Assembly: GCF_030272615.1 (NCBI RefSeq) | Contig: NC_081410.1 | Location: forward strand, 124,621,140 to 124,685,139 | DNA: 64,000 nt | Source: Cryptomeria japonica | Lineage: Eukaryota; Streptophyta; Pinopsida; Cupressales; Cupressaceae | Direction: 5' to 3' | Shown here: positions 12,254-24,816 of the stretch, piece after piece | How the letters are laid out: each line of letters opens with the position of its first letter | Numbering within the stretch: position 1 is the stretch's first letter | Made by a program: the position numbers and the translations under genes | The notes under the pieces: generated by a model | The model's input: only the letters and a program-made list of their open reading frames with translations | Told to the model about the DNA's origin: nothing | The model's database searches: none

Positions 12254-12540
12254 TTTTTGTTGTTTATATTAATATTGTTGATTACATATGAAAATATTCA
12301 TTTAAATTTATAAAAGGGCAGCTACCAAATACAATGAATACACAATAATGAACTGAATACAAGGAGTTTTGTAGGGTTAATTCAACATTTTAGAAATTTT
12401 ATCATATCATATTCTACGATTGCAATATTTTATATCATATATTTTTGTTGTTTATATTCATATTGTTGATTACTTAGGCAAATGATCAATTAAATTTATA
12501 AAAGGACAACAACAAAATACAATGAATACAAAATAATGAA
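12254..12540. repeat. ~95-bp segment duplicated in direct orientation
   Basis: 12254-12352 and 12447-12540 share the series TTTTTGTTGTTTATATT, ATATTGTTGATTAC, AAATTTATAAAAGG and AATACAATGAATACA. They are separated by about 95 bp of unrelated AT-rich DNA. It lies downstream of the accessory gene. Confidence 0.75.
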
Positions 12541-12725
12541 CTTAGTACACATTTATTGGATCAAATATCAACATTTATATATATCAAAAAAAGGCATGTC
12601 TGCCAAGTCAATACAAGTATTACAAAAATGTGGCATATGCCATGTCCAAATCAATATACAATAAAAATGTAGAATATATCTACATGTATTGGTCATTTTA
12701 TGAGAAAAACTAACACTATATGATC

Positions 12726-15357
12726 CTAAACTTGTAGTGGATCATCAAAATCAAGCCTCTTCAATGCAGTATGCGGCTCTGTAGATGGCTGCAAAACCAC
12801 AATTCAAAAGCCAAGTTAGAATTCTTTTGTAGAAAATAGTTCACAATTAACAACATAACTATGCATTTAACTATAATTCCTTTTCAATTGAAATGTAGAT
12901 TACCTCATCGGCTGATCTAGGAGCTAATGTCTTCACTCTCCTCTCCTTGTCACTCTTAGGAGTTTTCTTGAAGGCATACTTAAAAGGACCCATGTTATGG
13001 TCATACCGTGAAGGGGTCTATTGTAGATTAAATATACAATTAATACAATGTACTAACATAAATATATCAAAAACACTTAAAAGCTATAATATAGAGAGCA
13101 ATGACATACCCATGCTTGAGATGCTTCTCCAATGGATTGAGGATGGCTCATTATCGATGGAGAAACTATCATTGTTACCTATACAAAAAATGTTCAAAGA
13201 TTAAATACAATTAATATAATGATAAGTATTGTAGGTTAAAATCAATTAATGTAATATATGAAACAAAAGTGTACTGGATCTTGAGATGCTTCTCTAGTGC
13301 ATGGAGGAGGGTTCGCCATCGATGAAATAGCTATGGATATTTCCTATATGAAAAAATTATAAGATTATAATATATCACAAGTTCACATGTACGCGTTTAT
13401 ATAATCATGAAATCAAGAAAATAAAGTAGAGATACATTCCTCTGCCCTCTCTTGATCCACAGATGAATTAGGTGAATTCAACAAATCCACATAGCTCAAT
13501 GGCCGTTATACATGTAAAATAGACAAAAAAAACTAATCAATCTACAAACCCCAACTAATACTTGATTTCAATATTTTCAAACAATTTTACAACTAAAAAT
13601 GTGTTCAATTACCTTCTTCCCACGTTTTGGCGTCTTTGAGGAATTCTTTTTCTTAGGATGAGCCCTAGATGCGGAGGGGGTAGCCTACAAAAACAAAATT
13701 AACATGAGATTTTAGTACAGATAATATATTAAATATAATTTTAAAAATCTAAAATGAAATGACTTGCATATTCCATCAAAACAATACATAAAAAGGGTTG
13801 TACAAAATATGATACCATATAGCCTTGAAGGACAAAATCGAACACTGAGAGCATGATGTCATCAATCTGGGACATTTGGTCCCTTGTTAACACCTACAAA
13901 CCAAAAATTGGACCAAGCATTAAAGATAGTTAGTATATCTTGTATTTTTTTTGAATTTAAAGTGTACTATTCTATTTTAATATGTTACAAAATTTATACC
14001 TCAGGCATCGAAGTTGCAGTTCTAGTAACTGGGGGAGGAGTATGGGATACCACTGTCGCATCCTAAAATGCATATTATTTGTCTTAATTTAAATCGATGT
14101 ATAAATAAAAATTCATTTATGTAATTACAAATTTAAAGTGTCTGATAAATAAAATGCTATGAATTCAAATCAACACACTTGTGTCTGTCATTGATGGGCA
14201 AATACCATGTCCATCAACTCATATGTCAGCGTGAAATCGTCAGCCATGCGTGCCTGACATCTACTCCCACAAATCATGCACGGATGAGATGTGGATCCAT
14301 CTACACCTGCCACATCATCTATCCCCAAGCATATCCCCGAGAAACTAACACACATATGTTGAATGGGCTCTCTATTGCCACCTGGAGAAAATAATGGCTC
14401 ATCATCCAATATAATAGGGTGTGCTAATGATGTCCCATGTTGGATGATGGCACCAGTCAATGTTGTGGCCGCCTGAAGAGTCTGTAGCTCCATCAACTTT
14501 TTTAGCTCTACTCGGACAACCTGATGCACCTTGTGTTTGGGTACTAGGGGGCGGCGACTCTCCATGGGTAATCGCCTATGGGCTCCAGGTCTATCTTGGG
14601 CAGAGCCACCACCTCTACCATGGAACTCTCTCATGTCAAAATAGTTTGGGTGCACATTGAGAACAAAATCACATTATATTTTTCTTAAAAAATACAATGG
14701 CACCTCATAATTATTACAAGGTGGATCATCAAAGACCATCCACCACCTCTGCCAAAAAAGATTCTTCATCTGCACATTGGTACACCAATGTATGGGAAAC
14801 CTCTTTGCATTAAGAGGTAATGATTGCCCAGTTTTGGGATCAACGAAAAGGGCACATATTTCTTGTTTACTAATATTTTTGTTTTTGACTCCCTCCTATG
14901 ATCGCCCATCGACATAGAATTGACGACACCTATCCCTAAAGTTTCCCCATTTGGTAATTTGTGTGGAAATAACTATGGTACCACTAGCTAATGTTTCTAG
15001 GCTAGTGGTGAGGGATTGATGATGCTCAAGTTCGAATGTTTTCAATTTATCAATCAGTCTATTAATTTTCGACATATTTTGTCCTAACTGATTAATTAAT
15101 TGCTCATGTATTTTAGGTGTGCAGTCAAAAGGAGGAATTGGGGGTGTATCTTGTGGGTTTTTAGGAGGTGCATTTGGTTGTTCTTGTTGTGGATTAGAAG
15201 TATCTAGTTTTTGAAACAAAAAATGAAAAAACCTAATCAAAATTAATGAAATTAAATTCAAAATGTAAAACACATTGAACAAATGGGAAATAAATACAAA
15301 AATTAACAAAAACTAACCTTGATTGATAGTGTCTGGAGGAGAAATCTAGCATCCCAT
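12726..15357 (-). pseudogene. Accessory multi-exon gene of the DNA transposon
   Basis: Read leftwards from ATG at 15357, with exons inferred from GT/AG borders: 15318-15357, 14704-15203, 14206-14625, 14000-14062, 13816-13893, 13613-13684, an unresolved exon near 13443-13498, 13275-13343, 13110-13178, 12904-13017 and 12726-12788 (stop TAG). Apart from the first pair (together 540 nt) and the unresolved one, exons are multiples of three in phase 0. The second exon encodes a Pro/Gln-rich start, a coiled-coil-like helix (MSKINRLIDKLKTFELEHHQ) and a Trp-rich block (FWQRWWMVFDDPPCNNYE). Exon 14206-14625 has Gly/Arg-rich sequence and HPCMICGSRC. Later exons are basic (PKKKNSSKTPKRGKK). Two TAG codons (14896-14898 and 15346-15348) interrupt it. 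I do not recognise the family; its position suggests a second transposition protein, such as a DNA-binding partner. A host origin cannot be excluded. Confidence 0.5.
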
Positions 15358-15449
15358 TTGCTGTTTAGGAGAGAAAATGAAGAAAAAAAAGGTGCCTTTC
15401 ACAGGAAAATAAGACCCAGTTTTTAAAAAAAAATGTTTTTTGACAAGTA

Positions 15450-15625
15450 CCACGTACGCGGTTCTTTAGGGATTATTAGCATGTACGCGCTCATTTTTCT
15501 AGAGGTATTCCATATGCACTACTTTTCTTAAAAGCAGCACGCATGCACTACCTTCTCTAGGTTCAGGAACAACAAACCTAAGTGCGTATGTAGTCATTTC
15601 AAATTTTAAAACCACATACGCGCTG
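15450..15625 (-). repeat. Right subterminal repeat array
   Basis: Cores related to the left-arm motif: CCACGTACGCGGTT (about 15450), AGCATGTACGCGCTC (15478), AGCACGCATGCACTACC (15535), AAGTGCGTATGTAG (15580) and ACCACATACGCGCTGC (15610). They stand within 250 bp of the right terminal repeat. Confidence 0.65.
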
Positions 15626-15652
15626 CTTGTTTTTCCATGTTTTTTTTGGGTG

Positions 15653-15695
15653 GTGTCCACTTTTCTGACTACCATCTTTGTGCACATTCCCATAT
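15653..15695 (-). repeat. Right terminal inverted repeat of the DNA transposon
   Basis: Plus strand begins GTGTCCAC and contains ACCATCTTTGTGCAC (15671-15685) and CCCATAT; it is the inverted counterpart of 3281-3333. Confidence 0.7.
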
Positions 15696-18600
15696 ATTGA
15701 CTTCTATTATCCTATTTTCCTCTACCATAGTAGCACTTGTGTACCACTATAAATTATACTCTTTTATATGCATCCACCAGCTTATATATTCTCTTGTTAG
15801 TGAATAATAATTCCATAATAGTTTGAATCATTCAAAGTAATCTCTCCACTCAAAATATTTCTCCATCTTAGTTAACAAAATTATTGTTCCCTCTCCCAAC
15901 TATTCTTTGTTAATCTTTTAAAGTATAATCTTTTATGAATTCTTTAATATTCATCTATCCACCTAGAATAGGCATTCATTTGTTTGTATAAGTTGGGTTT
16001 ATTTATCTAGCTAGAGATTTTGATACATCTGAATATTTTATCCCAAGTCCTCTTAATAGACCATTTTCCTTATTATAAATTCACTAAGGTCATCATTTAT
16101 CAATATTTATAAAATATAATTTTGTGTACCACCTTAGAATTTAGCTAGAAACCTTGAGAATGCAAAAAAGTTCATCAAAAACTCTTTTGAATATATAATA
16201 AATTTTAATTCATCTTAAATTATATTAATTTCTTTTATGTAGCACAAGTTAGCTTATCCAACCTTTGAAAAAATACCAAGCTCAGTTAAAAAAAATCTAC
16301 ATAGTCGGATACTCCTTCATTTAACTAGACTATCTTGATACTTGTATCCACAAGAGAAAGGTGTAATATATGTAGTTTAATTTTTGTCTAAATTTTGATG
16401 AGAATTGTAAAGAGTGGGTACATAACCCTTTTAAAGGCCCATTTTACTAGATAGTTCCTCTATTATTCCCAGCCATTAAGTGAAGAATTAATGAATTAAG
16501 CTCTTAATTATTTAAACATGAAATTATTTACTTTTTAAAATCAAACTTATGTAATTTAATGCTTTAAATCATTTTTATTAAAGTATGATGGTTTGTAATG
16601 TTTGGTATCAATGATTCCATTTTTTTTCTTTTTGTGTTAAGGAATCATGATTGAAATAATTTGTATTTACAACTTAACATAGTTGCAAAAAAAAATTCAT
16701 ATGAATCAAAGAAAAAACAAATGTGAATAATAATTTCTATTTATTTAAAGATTTATATGGCCCTTATGAAATCCCTATTACAATTAGACCCACAAATGGG
16801 ATGGGGGATTTTTTTAGAAATAAGTAACCTCAAATACCCTATTTCTTAAGGCCTTCTAAAATGGTAACAATTTTCCAAGGATACTTATGGTTACAAATAA
16901 ATAATTCTATAGCTACTTTTGTGCAAATTTTGAATTAGCAACTCTAAAGGTATACAAACAAATAGTTTTGAAAACTAGAAATCTTTGCACATCTATTTTG
17001 TGAAATTCTAGGGTGACTAAAATTTAATATGAATGAAGAACTTACATATATAGAAATGTGACCTAGGTACTCAATCATTTAGAGATAAACACAATAATAT
17101 GAAATTGTAGAGATTTCCCACACCCTAGATCCATCAGTTTCCTTAGTGATCTATATAAAAATAATCTCTTTAAGATCCATAAACACACCTAGAAGTGTGA
17201 GAAGACATCCTCCTTAAATATATCATACCTTTTCACATTAATGTAACTTGGATTTGAGAGCACAAGATAAATTCCATTGAATATGTGACTTAGAGATAGA
17301 ATATGAAGTCTCAATCTCTAGAACTTAACTACCACATTAATTAGGGAATCTCCTTTTACATTCTCTTATCTCTTTAGATCTATACATTTTGATTTAAATA
17401 GGGTTTCTTAAAATTAATGTATTAGATCTAGTGGTTGTTGTTCTTTATAAACTCATTAATGGCTTTCTAGGACATCTAGGAGAGTACATAGTGTTTATAA
17501 TAAAAAAAATGGTAGGATATTTAAACTTTACCATTTAGGTTAATTATTCTTGATGTGTTCAATTAGGGTGCTGGTAATTAGATGTGGTGAAGAATGCATA
17601 TCATTATGCTGTGATAATGAAATATATAAGAGATTGTTGGGGACTATAGGTTGGAGATATCTTCAAACAAAACTACCTAGGAAAGGAGAGGGTTGAATGT
17701 CCAATTCTTATTGAGGCAACTAAGGTTAAATGGTTCGGGAGTAAGGGTTTAGGTTGACAAGGGAAGGATACTTTAGTATGGAATTGTCTAACAACCCAAA
17801 CTAAAATAATTAGAAACTTTAGAAATGATGGAATAAGAGGTTAATGCCAAGGGAAATGGTGTGACATCAAGGATAACTCCAAATTCTACAAGCCTAACAA
17901 CATTTCTAGACTTAAGAAAAATACCACAAAATAATGTATACTTAGAAACTTTATAGATTTTTATAAACTTGGTCACTTAAAGGGCACTCAAAGGACAAAA
18001 TTTTGGAGAAAGTAATATATAAACAACCATACAAATTTCATTAAATTTTTTATAATCTATTACAAAAATAATGCTTAAGTACAAAGGAACCTCAAAAGTA
18101 AGAAAAACATGATACTATAAATTTAAGTCCTAACAATTCTTTCATGGTAATGTCTTTCTTATAAGGAACTTTCGCCCATGATTTTTTCATTTCCTAATAT
18201 GCCATTATATGATATTATTATATATGCACATCTATCTATATCATCATTAGGGACATATCCTTACTTATATGAATGTGCACACATTCTATAGGATGCACCA
18301 CATCAGGCATTTAAATTGCTATAGTATCTTATGTAATCACATGGGTTTTTCTATCCAATAAGAGCCATATTTTTTATTCTTATTTTTCTATGTTGGGCAA
18401 CACAATATGATTTTCTAATATTATATCCAATCTATGTTCCTAACAAATCTATCATTCAAGATATTGACCTACTTATCACATCATGCATTCCCTCATAATT
18501 AGTAAATTATATGATTGCATCCTTATATGCTTAGCATTTACTATTATATATATTATTTTCCCTCTCCTCATATCCTTTTGTTTTCTATGGATACTACTAA

Positions 18601-20259
18601 TTGTAGGGGTTATATCCTTTCAATGACACTCTTAGGTTGATTTTTGGATATATTTAGACACTCTTAGAGATACTTGTCTCCTATATACTAGGTAATACTT
18701 TTGTTTCATGTATCGTATCACCTACCAATTTGCCAAGTAATACAAACTAGGAATATATTATTTTAAAAAATTATAATTTATCCTATTGTTTTTCTCTATC
18801 TTGTTAATATTTTTTATAGAACTACATTTAGAGTTTCATTTGATCTTATACAATGTAGTGTTATACAATCTAGTCATGGAATATTTTCCTTCTATCTAGT
18901 AGTCTTTTCATGGATAAGACAGAATGAAAACTTGGAAGAGTCGTTAAATTAAATGTGTCACATGACAATATCCTTTCATACATAAATATGTCATTTACAT
19001 GAATTATTGTGAGTGTTATATATTTGTAGATGCACAACTATTAGAGGATATACTTTTACCTCAAATTAGGACTAAAATACAATTGCAAAATGTGTATATC
19101 TATGTAATTTATTATTTAGTTTTGGGCCCCCTCCCTCTGCTATTTATCTACTCATTATATGTGTTATAATGTATTTATTTTTTCTTATGTAGACTTTGTC
19201 TCTTTATATTAGATGAACCTTATCACTAGATGACCCTATTCATTCAACTTATTGTATACATATATTTTTGTAACACATTACCCAAGTTTATTCGATGCTA
19301 TGTTTGTCCTAGTTAAGACTAGAGTCAGAGGGTCGACCCCCATGGTCTTGCACTATACCAATTTAATTTTAAATTTAAAACTTTAAATTTATTTTGACTT
19401 TTGGAAACTATCCCCCTCCAAGGGCCAACTAAGTACACTTTTGTGTGATTTATTGTATTGTCCTTATTTTAAAGGCATTCAATATATTCACTTTGACCAT
19501 CAAAGAACAATCTTCCAATTTTGAATTAATTCACACACATACTCGTGCCTTAATTGGTGGATTAAATAGAATCTAAAATTGCATGAGCATTTATAGGACT
19601 AAAGAATTCTGTCATTGACCATTCCTCTTTGTTTAAGAGGGTTGACCTAAGAAAACATGCATTAAGTTATTTTAAATACCTCAAGCCTTTTTTTACTAAT
19701 TTTTTTTTGTTAATAAGTCAAGTTTGTTTTTGTAAAGATATATCTGTGGTTGCAAATGTAACCCCAATACCCAAACTTGATTTTAAATAGTCAAAATAAT
19801 CCTTTTTGGTTATAAGATAAATGATAGTCAATGAAACTTTAATCCAAATTTCAAGACATATCATATTTAGCAAATATAGATAAATACCTGAATAATTAAT
19901 GATTATAAGGTTAAACATCTTGACCCTCTTATTTATTAAAATAACATGCTTTAATTGTTCTATGTTTTAATCCTCAACTATATTTAATTACTCTATATAC
20001 ACATAAATGAACATATAATTAAATTAACTTAAACTTATAAAAAAAATTATTATTTTATTTAAAAATTAAAGACAAATAAATGTTACAATTTGTTGACAAT
20101 TTTTAAAATACTATACAATAAAGCATTTTGAAAGGCTAATTTTTGTTTTAAGGAAAAAACTTCCATACATGAAATATTATACATTAAACATTTAGAATAA
20201 AACACATATGAAAAAAAGCTTTTTGCAAAGTAGATAATCAAGTATATCAAAGGGCTCAA
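15696..20259. other. 4.5 kb AT-rich region without recognisable genes
   Basis: No open frame above about 66 codons and no transposon motif. Many short homopolymers. I see nothing that supports a gene, RNA or element name. Confidence 0.6.
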
Positions 20260-20274
20260 TACTTTTTATTATTT
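20260..20274. repeat. LINE target-site duplication, left (15 bp)
   Basis: TACTTTTTATTATTT, identical to 26031-26045. The sequence is AT-rich, so chance matching is somewhat easier, but it falls where both element ends are expected. Confidence 0.65.
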
Positions 20275-20416
20275 GATGAATAGGCCTTCTCTATTAATTA
20301 AAAAATATTAAAGTACATATTCACAATAAAAGGCTGGGGGATACAAGATCACCCCGTGAGAGTCGCTCGGCCAGTGGCTGAAAACAAAAAAACAAGCTAT
20401 TCATCAAAAAATTTCC

Positions 20417-23400
20417 TCAGGCAACCAAAGCAGTGGTAGCTGAGGGTGAAGGATTAGGGTCATCTTTTTTGCCCCATACATCAATGGGACCAGGAGTCGA
20501 GTCTGGCATAGACCACCCATCTTTTGGATCTTTTTCAATTTCTCCTTCCTCCTGCCTGGGAGGCGAGATCGCCAGAGCCAGACGAGGAAACTTGGAGGTG
20601 GTGGCAGAGGGCCACCCAGAAATAGCAGCAGTAGTAGGAGAAAAGGCCACATGAGCATTAGAGGGCCACCCTGAGGCAGAGCCATGCCACGATAGAGAAG
20701 TCGAGTGGAGATTCCAAGCATCATCTCTCCCACCCGAGGAGCAGCGGGGAGGCTGAGACCACAAGGTCTGAGAGCGACAGGCAGAGGAGCTGCGACCGCG
20801 ACAGCGGCCATGGGGCAGAGTATGGTCGGTAGAGACAGAGTCCGACAGTACTTGGGCAATCACACAAGGGGCATTGCCCAAGTGTTGGAGGAGCTCCTAA
20901 AGGTGGGCCACCTCTAAGGCCACCTTATTAGCTTGTACCTGAATCTACATTAATACATTGTTACAAATGCAAGATTTAGCATAAAGCAAAACATTAATAT
21001 CCAAATAGCTTTGAGAAAAAATAACAACATTTCTATACTTCCAAAGAGTGCATAGGATCTCCATTCTAAAAGCATGCCATATGTAGGAGAACCTATAGGG
21101 GATTCTAGGTGAATCACCTAGAAGAGCCATGTGCTAGGAAAAATTCTCAGGTCGAAAAGGCCGAAAAAAGCCATGAATCTAGCTCCAATATTGTTGAGCT
21201 TTTCTACAGAACCAAAATATGTGCATAAAAGTTTCTAGGGGACCACAAAAAGGGAATCGAGGATCAGGAACTCCCAAGTGCTTGAGTCTGGAACCCAAAG
21301 GCAAACCTTGAAAGATAACACACCAAGCAAAGTCTGTAATCTTAGGTTCGGTGATGGCAGACCAGACAACCAAAAACTTGAATCTCTAGGAAGTCTGAGA
21401 AGACTGCAAGTGCCACCGTTGATAGAGAACATGAACCATAGGTAAATGAGGAACCAACTAGAGATAACCCATTTTGGGTTTGTAGTTGGTGAAAGGAGTC
21501 CGAGGATACCACTTCCAGTCTTTCCACCAAGGTCTTACAGACCAAATACCGAGCTTATGAAGTAAATTTGAGGGAAGGGACGAGACCAAAAGGTCATAAC
21601 TCTATCTATCTGGCCGAGACAGGCAAAACTGGACCTGGAGGTCCTCCCAAGACTGAAGGCTCATAGAAGATCTAGAAAAAAGATCCTTAGGTGTATGAAT
21701 ATCATGCTTGTGAAAGCATAGAGCACTGACACCTTGAATTTTGACTAGAGGTAACCCTTGCACCTGAAAAAGAGGGGACCACCAAAGGTTGTGTTGATTC
21801 ATGGATAAGTCATCCTAAAAGCCATCTCTAGTTCATCGTAGCCAAGGCTTGATAGATTCCCAAGCACGCCAGATACTTTTAACCACAAAAGTACCCTTTA
21901 TCTGAATAGGGTCTTTCATGGTGAGCAAGGTTTGCAAGACAATCTCCTTCCAGGCTGGCCTTTTGGAAGGAAAGCTTGAAGAAATGCAATGCCGAAGAAT
22001 AATTTTCTAGGCCTCGTCACCAAATAAGGCTCTGATAACCCATTTAGCACATAAGGTCAGCCCTTGGTTCTGGGTAGAAATAAGGCCGAGTCCTCCGGAC
22101 TCCTTGGGGAGACAACAGTATTCCCAAGCAACCCTGTGAAAACCATGATGGTCGGACCCAGAGGCCCAGAGAAAGGCCTGTAGAAGTCTTTCCAACTTCA
22201 TGTAAGAGGCCTTTGAAGGAGCCCAACATGAGGAGTAGTAGACATGGGTGGCAGCCAACACTTTGGAATAGACTTGGAATTTACTAGCCAAAGAGAGAGG
22301 CTTGGTGATCCAGTAAACAAGCTTTTTCTCGATTCTGGCTGAGACCGCCTTCTAGAGATATGAAGGCGAAACTTGTAAGGCAAAAGGAATGCCCCAAAAG
22401 TGAAATTTTTTGCCATGCTGAAGCCATTTCTAGTCATATTGAAGGATCTAAGGCGGAGCGAGAAGAAAAGATTGCTTGTAACATTGTGTCTTGTGCCATT
22501 GAATGGCCGAACCAAAAGCCAAGCAAAAAGTGTTTAGACACTGAAGAGAAAACTACACATTATCTTCATCCTTAATGAGAGTGAGAAAGGAATCATCTGC
22601 AAAGTGGCCATTGACAAGTTGGGAAGGTGACTCAGGAAGGGAGATACCATGGACACATCGAACAACAATAGCATTAGAAGGTAAGTAACCAAACCCTTCC
22701 GCTACAAGAACATATAAAGTAGGAGCCAGAGGGCATCCCTAGTGAATGGATTTGAAAAGGCTAAAAGCCTCAGACTATCAACCATTAATGGTGATGCAAG
22801 CTGAGGCATCTCCAAATAACATCTGAATAGACTGGATGAATAGGGGACCAAAGCCAAGGGCTTTGAGCATAGCCAAGATAAAAGGCCATTGAATGCCATC
22901 ATACGCTTTAGCGAAGTCAATCTGAAGAAAGATTTCCCATTGTTGAGAGCATCTAGCCCAATCCATCCCTTCCTAAACAACAATAATATTGTCTAGAATA
23001 AACCTAGATTTAATAAATCCAGTCTGTTTCGGGCGCACAATAAGCAGCAGGAGATGACGAATCTTGAGGGCCAAATCTTTGGCAATGATCTTATAAGAGA
23101 CATTAAGCAAGGTAATAGGTTGCCAATTGCAAATATCCTCTGGGTCCCCAGCCTTATGGATAAACTTGATGTTTCCCTAGTTAATCATTTTTCCCAAGGA
23201 GTGGGAATGAAAAGCTTCCAGATAGACCTTATGAAGATTAGGATCAACACAAGACCAAAGAGCTTTGTAGAATTCACAAGGGAAGTCATCATAGCCTGGG
23301 GCTTTGTTATCTGCCATATAAAAGGCATCTTCTTTGAGATCATCAATGGTCAGTAAGAGATCACAAAAGGCCTTCTACGAGTCAGAAAGCCATTTGGGAA

Positions 23401-24736
23401 CAATGGCTAAGCAATCTTGTAAGGCTTGGGTTCTAGCTGGAGAATCTCCCTACACTGTGAACACCTTCTCATAATGATGGACAAAGGCTTGTGATATGTC
23501 ATGCAATTTGGTGAGAAGAGCCTAACCCTCTTTTATTTTCTTAATTCCTATAGAGGTATGATGGGCACGTAGAGCCAGGAAGAATTCCTTAGAAGCCCTA
23601 TCACCCACCTTGAGCCAGTGCAATCTGGCTTTGATTTGAGCTCCTCTGGCAGAGTGACTATTAGCAACTTGTTTTTGATGGTGAACTTGGGTTAAACAGA
23701 GTTGCAGGGTAGAATCAAAGGGATTCAAAGCCAAAGCTTATATGGTAGCACATAGAGCTTTGATGGTCACATTATACGACCACTTGCGGTAGATGGTGAG
23801 TTGCCTACCATAAATGCGTAGAAACCTCACAGAGTGGGAAATGGCATCATGCCACCACACAATCCAACTAGTGTGATGATGGGGCCTTGGTTCTAAATTC
23901 CACACTCTTTGAATATGGGCCATCATGGACTGATGGTGCTAGAGATATGTGTTGAAGTAGAACTGTATTTTGGAAGCACATTGCCTAGTTGTCTTCCATT
24001 CAATGCTAAACTTTATGGGGAAGTGGTCTCACAACATCACATCAACAAGAGGAGTGACGAGTAGATCATGATCCTTAGAAAAAGAGAAAAATGATTGCGC
24101 AGATATCATAGCACGATCAAGCCTTTTAAGAATTCTGTCAGAGCTAGCTCTGAAATTAGACCAAGTGTGCTAAACCCCACCAAGATGGTGGTGGTTGGTG
24201 TTGGGGTCAAAAAGACCCAATTTATTGTGCATATAGTATTAGGCTTCCCACTCTTCAACTGTCCAACAAAAAGGCAAAAAACCATCCTTATCGGAAGCTA
24301 CCTCAACCATATTGAAGTCCCCACACATGACCCAAGTGGCAAGTGGTAGATTATCCACAAACCAATGCCAGAGGTATGATCTTTCAACCGAATCATTGGG
24401 AGCATAAACATTAATGATCCCAATGAAATGATCATCAATTGAAAGCAAAACCAAGACGATGCACTGCATGGGATCAACCCCATGAGAAATAACTGTAGAG
24501 CACCACTGAGGTGAAATGAGAGTGACAACCCCACCTCGACTAGCTTCATGCTGGGAAGCAAAAATAAGGTTTTTTGGCCAAATAACACGACATGCAACAT
24601 TGAGCATGAAACCTACAATTTTAACTTCCTAGAGGCAAATAACATCTAGGCCTACAATACATTGATGAACATCTCGAACATAATATTTTCTGGTGAGGTC
24701 TGTGAGACCTCAAACATTCTATGAGATGTAATTCAT
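20417..24736 (-). pseudogene. LINE ORF2: endonuclease and reverse transcriptase relic
   Basis: All open segments from ATG at 24736 down to the stop at 20417 share one frame (about 1,440 codons, a normal ORF2 length). They are broken only by in-frame stops. The N-terminal endonuclease shows NVYAPND and WVMCGDFNMV (24239-24607). The reverse transcriptase shows QIDFAKAYDGIQWPF (22778-22966) and the active-site box GHFADDSF near 22580-22612, where FADD stands for the usual YADD. Downstream come the WASGSDHHGFHRVAWEYCC segment (22007-22291) and a zf-RVT-like region (PFCGPLETFMHIFWFC, 21179-21373). The last ~150 codons (20417-20881) are Ser/Pro-rich. The protein would nick target DNA and copy its RNA there. 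It is inactive because of the stops. Confidence 0.85.
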
Positions 24737-24816
24737 GACAAAACCAACATATCTTCCTCGTGCCCAAGAGAGGAGAAACTATTGCACAAAAAGTCTAGGT
24801 CCCCACTAGAGATAAC

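Larger units (their letters stand above)
3281..15695 (+). mobile_element. Two-gene DNA transposon with terminal inverted repeats
   Basis: The interval begins and ends with matching inverted sequence: 3281-3333 on the plus strand corresponds to the reverse complement of 15653-15695, sharing ATATGGG, GTGCACAAAGATGGT, GTCA and GTGGACAC with a few mismatches. Between the ends lie a DDE-like transposase gene (6463-9380, plus), a convergent multi-exon gene (12726-15357, minus), and arrays of a palindrome-cored motif near both ends. There is also a long pyrimidine microsatellite and a ~359-bp satellite block. This layout (inverted termini, subterminal repeats, transposase plus a second protein) recalls autonomous CACTA or MULE elements, but the transposase is neither the tnp2 nor the MURA type. 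A degenerate flanking duplication may exist (TGACT-C in TGTGACTACA before and ATTGACTTCT after) but is not convincing. The copy is defective. Confidence 0.65.

Noticed and set aside
3271-15705. Exact target-site duplication for the DNA transposon
   Set aside because: TGTGACTACA and ATTGACTTCT agree at only six of ten positions; suggestive of an old 9-10 bp duplication but not reportable as one.
20433-20917. Plus-strand and second minus-strand frames near the LINE 3' end
   Set aside because: Only one frame continues ORF2; the others are shadows in locally GC-rich sequence.
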